Of a stretch of DNA of 64,000 nucleotides, positions 56,516-64,000 are shown one piece after another. A program made the position numbers and the translations under genes. The notes beneath the pieces were generated by a model. It had not been told where the DNA came from. It searched no databases and was given only the letters and a program-made list of their open reading frames with translations. Positions within the stretch are counted from its first letter, which is position 1. Each line of letters begins with the position of its first letter. The DNA is from Erpetoichthys calabaricus (taxonomy: Eukaryota > Chordata > Cladistia > Polypteriformes > Polypteridae), in assembly GCF_900747795.2 (NCBI RefSeq), contig NC_041401.2, forward strand, positions 464,823-528,822. Reading direction: 5' to 3'.

Positions 56516-58166
56516 GGCCTTTGCAAAATGTCACCAATTCTGTAACGCTACCAACAACACAGTTGGGGAACTTGTGCCATGCATCAGTGGTTATCACTTC
56601 AAGGGAAATGTTTGCACAAATGCTACACACCTGTGCTCAGAGTCGCATGCCCCTGTGAGTTTGTTTCCTCAGTTATTACCTCACAATCTCTGTTTGCGTA
56701 AACTGAAAAGAGAAGTCTCCTTCAGTCGTTTCTCAGAACTCTTACTCTCCTGTCTCTACAGAGGCTAAAACTTCACACAAGGTTTGACAGAATGCTGCAT
56801 AATGCAACGTGTCAATTTCTTTCTTAATCATTTTCACTGAGGCCCAAATCTTTATCATGTGGTCTACTTTTAAGTTCCAAACTCCTCCCTTTGTCCACAT
56901 TAAAGTTTTTTGTCACACATCTGCTGTGTTTAATTCTTGTCCATCTGTAATAGTTTTGCTGACTCAGATGTTCTGTGCCAGTCCTCCTAGTTTTGTGTTA
57001 CTGGAAAATGTATCCAGCATGTTGGTTACATTTTTACTGGTGTCATTTATAAAGACCACTGACCCCAGCACCCAGCTCTGAAGCCCAACGACTTTAAGCA
57101 TCATTTAATTTAATGAATAGTTGACTGCCTCACTTCTTTTGATTCGATGCCACATCAAAATATATATATATTGTAGAAGATCGATAGTATTTTATACACT
57201 CTTCTGATGAAAAGCTTTTGCTGCCTCCTCCTAGCATTCATTTTTCTTCAGTATGTTGATTCTGTTAATCTACCTGTGATGCACTTTAAGCTATCTGGTG
57301 TATAATTGTGGGCTCAGCCCCATTACATTTTGTTAGTTTATTTATTTTTGAATAAAATGTGTACAGTATATGTAGATGTATGTAAATGGCATGCCGGCCC
57401 GGCTTTGTTTCTGTTTTAATTTGCTGTTTTCTCTTTCTGTCATCTGAAGCACTTGCTATACCGTGCCTTGTGTGCAGTTTTATATGTCAGGACAATATGA
57501 ATTGACAGCTTTTGGTGTTTGATTTCGCCCTTTTGGACCTTGCTACGCTTCACCTCCTCCTTTAACTGTTTTGATGACCTCCTTCTGCATTTCTGTGACA
57601 TTTCCCTGTAGCTGCCTGTTAGAATTTCTAACATTGCATTTGTTCATCTGTTGTGCTCCTAATCCTTACGCCGAGTGTCCTGGTTGTTTGTCTTGTGCCA
57701 GTCCTATGGCTGCTGGTTACTTGAGCTGCTTATTCTTCTAAAACAGAATTCTCGTAGATTTCCTCTCAGTTTTGGGCTTGTTTTTTTTAGCTGCACCCTA
57801 ATTTCCTCCTCCTTTCCATTTGTTCATTGCTATGCATGTGGGACGTGTGCTGTGCGTTGTTGTGTAATGTCTTTTTTGTGTTCTGCTTTAGGCCGATTTA
57901 CACAGTATCATTGGCTCTTCATTGTCAAAGCAGCAGTTCTATTTCCTTGTACCCCGAGGAAGCCGAAGGGCCCTCCTTCCTCACTCGCGTCTTACTGCTG
58001 TGTCCATTTGGGATGAGTTTATGAGTTGTGATGAGTCAGAAGAGCAGATGCCTTTTTAAGCATACAGAGAGACTTTTTAACACATCTTCAGATGGTTTGT
58101 CTGGAAATTCACAGGATATTTCACACTTTTGCAGAAAGAAATATTGGCATATAATTATGACAAATG

Positions 58167-58252
58167 TTATTCTGGGATTGGCTCCAGCAGACCCCCGTGA
58201 CCCTGTGTTAGGATATAGCGGGTTGGAGAAAGACTGACTGACTGACTGACTG
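58167..58252 (+). repeat. SINE/LINE 3' tail with (TGAC)n
   Basis: GGGATTGGCTCCAGCAGACC, then CCCGTGACCCTGTGTTAGG and (GACT)n at 58231-58251. Better preserved copy of the family at 6618-6690. Confidence 0.65.
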
Positions 58253-60120
58253 TTTATTATATACAGACAGTAATAATAGAAGAAAAAAAAATAATTCTAA
58301 AATATAAACGGGACAGAAATTTACAGCAGGAGAATCTTGTCATTCATTACCTGATGTTGCCATTGTTTAGTAGTCAGAACTCCACTGCCCTGCGGGTGGG
58401 TCATCTCAGTGGCTAACCTCCCAGTGCAGTGCCAAGGCTGTGCTGAGGCTGCTGTTCGTCTGCTTAGTAGCCAGGCTGGCAGTGTGTGCCATGACGGTCA
58501 AGGGGCTGTTTGCCAAAGTTCCCAAGAAAAAAATGGACCCATCTTATCTGCTTTGTTCAGAAAAGCAACTGTATGCCATGCGAAACGTCACATCAGAGGA
58601 GCAGTGACAAGTACAACAAGTACACGAGTTCCTTGTCACGAACAGAAAACACAGATCCCCTTACTGGATGTATTTGCAGACATTCTTATTTGTCACGATG
58701 CCTGAGAGTGGCCACGTGTTGCTGTTGGTCAGTAAGGACCTCGCAGACAGGACAATGTAATCACTGCAGTTTGGGACTGGCTTACTGACACGTCCAGGAA
58801 GGGGAAAAAGTCCTAATGTGTTTCTCTTTGTAGGCCGTACTCGTATGTCCTGCAGTCCATGGTGCAGCTCAGCATCTGAGTCGTGATAAATGACTAACTT
58901 GTTACTGTTGAGCCCTAATAAAGGAAATCGTATGATAGCAGAAGTCGGTGGAGTTTCAGTACGAGGTTCATGAAAGCTCCTGGCTGATCACAAGACGGTG
59001 AACATCTGAGTAGTGAATCTGTATTCTGACGGGTCAGACGTGTATGGAGCCTGTGGTTTTATATGTCAAATGACAGCAGCACGCCATGCCTCTCGGGGCC
59101 CTGAATCATGAAATGTGCCTCTAAAGTGGCCCTCTCTCAGCTGTCTCATGGGCACACTCGAGTTGTTGTATTGTAAAATACACGTAAAGACTTGCATATT
59201 TTGAAGAAATCACAAATACAGTTTACTGTGTGCGTCTACTCTTTACAGGTGTCTTTGTTTGTATTGTGTAGTAATTGAGCAATGGCCAAATAAAAGAAAT
59301 GACTGTAATTATGAAAGTAGCTTTACAGTTCTTACCAAAAGGAGTAAAGTGGACAAGAGGAAAAGCAAATGATGCGCACTTTACAGACAAAAAGGTGTCC
59401 ATGTGAGTCTTCCAGCTTTCCTTAAAGCAGAAAACTAAATAACTTCATTTGTGTCAACTCTGCCCTGTCATTAGGACATTTTAGCAGGCCTGATTTGACT
59501 ACACGCTTGCAGATCACCCAGGACTTGAGTCACTTCTAAATCAAGGGGGTTGAAGAGAGTCAAGACAGAATGGCCCATGGCACCGTGTGTGTGAGGCGTT
59601 TACAGTGGCTGATGTGGCTGGCCGTGGACTGGCCCTGAGCTCTAGGCTGGCCATCACAATGACAATGACAATGCAGAGCAACTGTTAAATCCTGCAAACG
59701 GGCTGCATGTGATGAGGACTGGGATTCACTCTGTCTCTCTGTCTGTCTTTTTACTGTTCGAAGTGTGCTCATGAATTTTAATTGTTATTCCCAAAGAATG
59801 TCCAAAGGTTCTACTAATTAAAGCTTGCTGACCATGCCAGCCCAATCGTGTGGACTTGGCTCAGATTGTTTCTTCAGCATGAGAATAACTAAATAGTGGA
59901 GCCCACTGGTATGTTGGTCTCTTAGCAGGGAGACGAGGCGGCTTGGCCTGGTCAGGTCCTTTCCTAAAGCCTGTCCTTCCCGATATGTACAGTATGTCAG
60001 AGGTTTATGAAGCAAAGTCTACTGTCACATTTAGAAGGGAATTGAAACGTGTGTGAGATGCAGAGAAAGCAGGTCTTTGCTTGTCTGACCCTTGGACCTT
60101 TGCCTTTCAGAGAAACAGAC

Positions 60121-61467
60121 ATGAAGCACCTTCCTCTGGAGACTGTGCGCCTGCTGTCCAGTTCACAGGTGGTCACCTCAGTTCTCAGCGTGGTAAAGGA
60201 GCTCGTCGAGAACGCGCTTGATGCAGGTGCATCCAGTATCGAGGTCAAGCTGGTGAGTGTGCACGTTTCATGCTTCTCTCGGGCACCTGCCAGTCACAAA
60301 CGTTGGGCATGCAGAGCTGCCGTTGGCGGGTCCCTGGACTGAATGTGTTGGTCACAGGTCCGTGGAGGGATGGAGTTTTGCGATGCTCTGCACTCCGGCT
60401 GAACCCAGTGTCTCTGGTGGAATATTAGAAAGCATCACAATAACTCTGGTAAATGATGGCTTCAGCAGGCTGCCTGGAAGTACTGGGACAAGTAACGGCT
60501 CTAAATCACTGCCACTGCAGCCCCACTCATGTAAATTATTGCATTTTCCTAACTTTCCAGATTACATTCCCAGGAGCAGCATACTTGACGTTACGGGGGG
60601 TGGAGGAGTGGTGGATCCGCCGTGCAGAGAACAGCTTGTAATCTGTGGCTTCCTTTGTATTTATAGGACAACTATGGGTTTGACCGTGTAGAAGTGAGAG
60701 ACAACGGCAGTGGGATCAAAGCAGCTGACGCGCCTGTGATGGCAGTAAAGCACTACACTTCAAAAATCAGCTCGGCGGCCGACTTTGACACTCTAGAAAC
60801 ATACGGCTTCCGTGGTGAAGCCCTGGGCTCAATCTGTGCTGTGGCAGAGGTGAGCTTGCTCTTCGTATCCCACAGGTGTAATGGGTGCCTGCTTGGCCTC
60901 CCTGAGCCCAGCACTGATCTTAGCCCCCGTGGTTGGACGGTTGCCTGTGTCACCCAAACGTAGCTGACCGCCATTCCACTTCAGACTTGTGCTTTTCCCA
61001 GGCTGGAGATTAGGGTACAACATAAAAAGAAGTCCAGCTGCGCTTCTTCTTCTCACTGCATTTTCACATATCTGTTCTCTGCTCAGGTGGTCGTCACTAG
61101 CAAGACTGCAGATGCTGACTTGAGCACACAGTATGCACTGGACTCGGAGGGCCATGTCATCTCCCAGAAACCTTCTCACCTGGGACAAGGTGTGCATTGG
61201 GAGTGATGTACCATGACAGCTCCTAGAGAGCTTGCAGAAGGACCTTTTTTAATCCCAGGATACACAGACCTTTAAAGAAATTTGTGGATTTTCCTTTTTG
61301 TAGGTACAACTGTCACTGTTTCCAGTCTCTTTAAGAATCTTCCTGTGAGGAAGCAGTTTTACTCGACAAGCAAAAAGTGCAAAGAAGAGCTTAAAAGAAT
61401 CCAGGATTTGCTCATGGCCTACGCCATAATCCAGCCTGAGCTGAGGCTGACGTTCACGCACAACAAG
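60121..61467 (+). CDS. PMS1: PMS1, MutL homologue (5' part only)
   Basis: Four coding exons lie in the window: 60121-60252 (exon begins 60111), 60667-60849, 61087-61189 and 61304-61467, giving the first 194 residues; the rest (human 932 residues) is past the right edge. PMS1 is a MutL-family protein that pairs with MLH1; it plays a minor part in mismatch repair. The GHKL ATPase motifs are all present: [14 protein letters not shown] (motif I, with catalytic Glu and Mg-binding Asn), VRDNGSGI (motif II), [12 protein letters not shown] (motif III), and [11 protein letters not shown] with [10 protein letters not shown] (motif IV region). The start [20 protein letters not shown] aligns with human [20 protein letters not shown]. 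All four donors and acceptors are consensus and phases agree. The next exon, expected to begin near AVIW, was not found by 64000, so the following intron exceeds 2.5 kb. The gene is intact as far as seen. Confidence 0.97.
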
Positions 61468-63039
61468 GTAGGCAGTGCTGTCGGCAAGGTGCCAGTTCAT
61501 CTGCGTCCTCACACTTTTAGGATCAGCGGTCAAGTGAAGTATACGGTTACGTCTGCTGTTGTCTTTTAAATGCCGTCAAGTAATGTTGGCGGGGAGAGAC
61601 CTGTCAGGGCCCGCTGTGTGTAGAGCTCTGCCATTTGTGTCCACACTTGTTTCACACCTTTCTATCACTTCATGCTGCTGGAGGGTGATTGGCTCTGATT
61701 AACAATGACGGAGAATAGGAAAGGACTGTTGTATATTTGTTGGAAGCCATGATGTATCGTACGTGTACCAGGCCTTACTCAGGAGGCCCAGAGAAGTGGC
61801 CATCACATGCTTCTTTAAGGGGCATCTGCAGACCCTGAAAAGAGACTAATTTGTATGTATGGACAGCAGCCATCCCAGGGGCTTCTGCCTCCTTCAGTCC
61901 CTTCTTTTGCACTCTCCTGACGTTGTTAGCATTCTTCCAGTCCTGTGGAGTTTACTTCACCCTTAATAAGCTCAAGTTGTGGGTAAATTCTGATGGCAAA
62001 AATAACAACATGACCACACATTCTGTCGCCATCACTTTTAACCAATGAGCCTCTCTTAGCTTTCACCACATGAGTTGCAGACAGAAGAGGTGGGCTAAGC
62101 GTGTAGACACTGGGGGTGAGTGTGCGGCCCAGGACAGGTGTTTCCTAATTGAAACCCAGTTGCTTCCTCATGAGGTCTTTTTACACCCCACTGGGCTTTG
62201 ACTCTGTGTGTTGTTTTAAAAAAAAGCATAGCCTTTCATTTTTACTAAAGTTCATCATCATCATCAGTTTCATCCCTCTTTCTGGGAGAGGGTCTCTGTA
62301 GCAACACACTGATTGGGACCAGGCCTCCCAATTGCCAGCATCATACCCCAGTTTTTTCAGTGAAATTCCTAGGCACAGTCCAAGAATAAAGTCTCTTAAG
62401 TAATATCTGGGGTCTGCTCCTCAGTATTTTTCCAGAGGGTCATGCATTGTACGTCAATTTCGGAGGGAAGTCGCCATGTGGAACCACCAACCATATCTCA
62501 ACTAGTTTTCCTTTTTCTAGAGTAGTAGTGGGTCTACTTGAGATGCTCCCATGTTGTGTGCAACAGGCTCTTATAAGTGGTGGTGAGCACCTGAAACTTG
62601 TGGCCTTAGCGTAGGGATGATGAGGTATGTAGACTGAAGAGTTAATCAGCAGCTTCTTCTGAGGGCTTGACTCCCTTTGAAACACCTCAATACATTACGT
62701 CGTCTATAAAATCACTGCTGCTGCATCCACTTGACAGGGAAGAGAAGAAGCCACTGCTTTCTGGGCGATGAGTGTGAGCTCTGATTTGGAGGGTCTGATT
62801 CTCATCTTCATCACATCTTACATTGCTGCCAGCCCTTGAAAGGCACATTGGAGGTCAGTCTGCAAACAGCAGATATGTAATCCTTTGTTTCTCTGGACAC
62901 TCACAAAAGAACACATGATGTGTCCTTGGAGGAGTCCAATGGCATTATTGTTAAGAAGAGCCCAAATAGCCCGACAATCTTGCTAGCCATTCACTTAATT
63001 TCTCCAACATAACAAAAATACTAATTCTTTACAGTTATA
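61468..63039 (+). other. start of PMS1 intron 5
   Basis: No exon recognised on either strand. Contains short (TCA)n at 62250-62265. Confidence 0.6.
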
Positions 63040-63540
63040 GAGTGCATTTCCAGCTACTTAAAACATTTTACATAGTGAATGGGGAGCAACTTCAGCCACC
63101 ACTAATGTGGAGCATCCACTTGGATGATGCAACAGTAGACTTTTTGCACCATTACGCTCCCTACACATTAGCTATTAGGTGGTGAAGTGGTAAGAGAGAG
63201 GGGGAGAGAGCGCCATTTAGAGATGGGGGAGGATTAGGGGGGCAGAATGAGCAGGCCATGGTGGCAGTTTAGTGATGACATCAGGATGAACCCCACTCTT
63301 TATGAAGGATCCCCATTGACCTTTTATGACTAATGAGTGTTGTCTCATCTGAAGGATGGCACTGTTTTATTTACAGCCCAGTGTCCCCATCACTGCCCCG
63401 TTGTCCATTCAGACTCCTGGGTAGGCGCCCCCTGCTGGTCTCACCAGCACCTCTTCTGGCAGCAACCCAAGCTTTTCCCAGATGGTCTCCCATCCACGTG
63501 TACGTACTGGCCGAGCTTCAGGTGGTATGTCTGCTGGCTG
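63040..63540 (-). repeat. 5S rRNA-derived SINE (SINE3 type)
   Basis: On the minus strand the head is derived from 5S rRNA: the + strand shows TTCCCAGATGGTCTCCCATC at 63475-63494, which is the reverse complement of the 5S internal promoter region (5S: TTCCCAGGCGGTCTCCCATC in that orientation). The body (63040-63460) contains TAGCTATTAGGTGGTGAAG and TCTCATCTGAAGGATGGCAC, which recur in many fish copies as I remember them. Confidence 0.75.
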
Positions 63541-63699
63541 AGTGGAGTTGAGTTTTGAAGGTCCACAAAGTCCCGCCACACTACTTTGTCACTTGTTTCA
63601 TGTGTCTGTGGTTCTCTGTGATTCTTGTGACTTTGGGGAACATCTACTCTTAGGAAATTCCTGTGTTTTTCTTCATAATTGTAAACATTTCAGTCCTGT

Positions 63700-63910
63700 T
63701 GCCTCTCAATCTCCGTCTGCCTTTTCCTTTCCTGCTCAGTTGGTCATCGTGGTCTTTCCATCGGCCTAGTTGCTGTTCTCTGGAGATTCTCTAGCACCGC
63801 TCTGTCTTTGTGGTAATGTGGAGGGAGAGCACAGCTGCACAGGACTCCAGATGAGGTTAGGTAATCCTCCTTTAACTTGTACTCCCCACACAAGGGGCGC
63901 TCTAGAACTT
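63700..63910 (-). repeat. CR1-like LINE fragment
   Basis: The + strand GGACTCCAGATGAGG (63842-63856) and CTTGTACTCCCCACACA are the reverse complement of sequence at 53710-53785, so this is the same family in opposite orientation. Confidence 0.55.
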
Positions 63911-64000
63911 CTTAGTGCCTTTGTCCACCGTCCAGATGTAGATGGTGACCACGACTAACCGGTATAGGTTCATCCGCCCCCCTTGTGTATTTCAATCTCA

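Larger units (their letters stand above)
55833..60110 (+). other. PMS1 intron 1
   Basis: No further exon recognised. Holds the CORE-type SINE at 56327-56515 and a retroposon tail at 58167-58252. Confidence 0.65.

Noticed and set aside
1-64000. CRISPR arrays, operons, bacterial promoters or terminators
   Set aside because: Spliceosomal introns, CpG promoters and SINEs throughout; nothing prokaryotic.
1-64000. tRNA genes
   Set aside because: The only tRNA-like sequence noticed is the SINE head at 56327, whose B-box is degraded. No cloverleaf was found by eye; tRNAscan-SE would settle it.

Overview
This window is nuclear DNA from a vertebrate, most likely a ray-finned fish. The genes have consensus GT-AG introns, CpG-rich promoters and AATAAA poly(A) signals. 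The gene order ASDURF/ASNSD1 - ANKAR - OSGEPL1 - ORMDL1 - PMS1 is the order I know from human 2q32. Introns are very short (many 70-300 bp). The repeats (L1, L2 and CR1-like LINEs, a Penelope-like element, hAT and Tc1 remnants, a 5S-derived SINE and a CORE-type tRNA SINE) fit an early-branching or repeat-rich fish; a polypterid is a guess, not a result.

Layout. 1-2 kb: intergenic, then a CpG promoter. 2.1-12.4 kb (+): ASDURF, a small prefoldin-like protein in four exons, whose last exon also carries the start of ASNSD1, so the two appear to share one bicistronic mRNA. 13.8-20.9 kb (-): a 265-residue sugar-nucleotidyltransferase-like gene in eight exons, with no mammalian counterpart at this place that I know of. 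Its 3.4-kb intron 2 holds unexplained exon-like sequence. 22.2-28.8 kb (+): ANKAR, 22 coding exons and 1400 residues. 28.9-32.1 kb (-): OSGEPL1, seven exons, converging on ANKAR with about 30 bp between the ANKAR stop and the OSGEPL1 poly(A) signal. 32.2-33.7 kb (+): ADAT3, one coding exon, head-to-head with OSGEPL1. 37.8-39.1 kb (-): ORMDL1. 55.7 kb to the end (+): the 5' part of PMS1 (noncoding exon plus four coding exons, 194 residues); the rest lies outside the window.

The 39.2-55.5 kb stretch between ORMDL1 and PMS1 is a transposon graveyard. The clearest structure is one old L1-type LINE whose ORF1 and ORF2 pieces occur in order on the + strand from 42.6 to 52.4 kb, cut apart by an L2 LINE, a Penelope-like element and other insertions. 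The Penelope-like element keeps a GIY-YIG endonuclease and, downstream, a sequence with the layout of a hammerhead ribozyme core.

Functionally the genes are housekeeping: PAQosome/prefoldin biology (ASDURF), an asparagine-synthetase-like protein (ASNSD1), t6A37 formation in mitochondrial tRNA (OSGEPL1), wobble inosine formation in tRNA (ADAT3), sphingolipid homeostasis (ORMDL1) and mismatch repair (PMS1). The two tRNA anticodon-loop modification genes apparently share one promoter. Divergent pairs recur (nucleotidyltransferase/ANKAR, OSGEPL1/ADAT3, and ORMDL1/PMS1 before the transposon invasion). All exon calls come from reading frames, splice-site sequence and remembered family sequences; no alignment was run.
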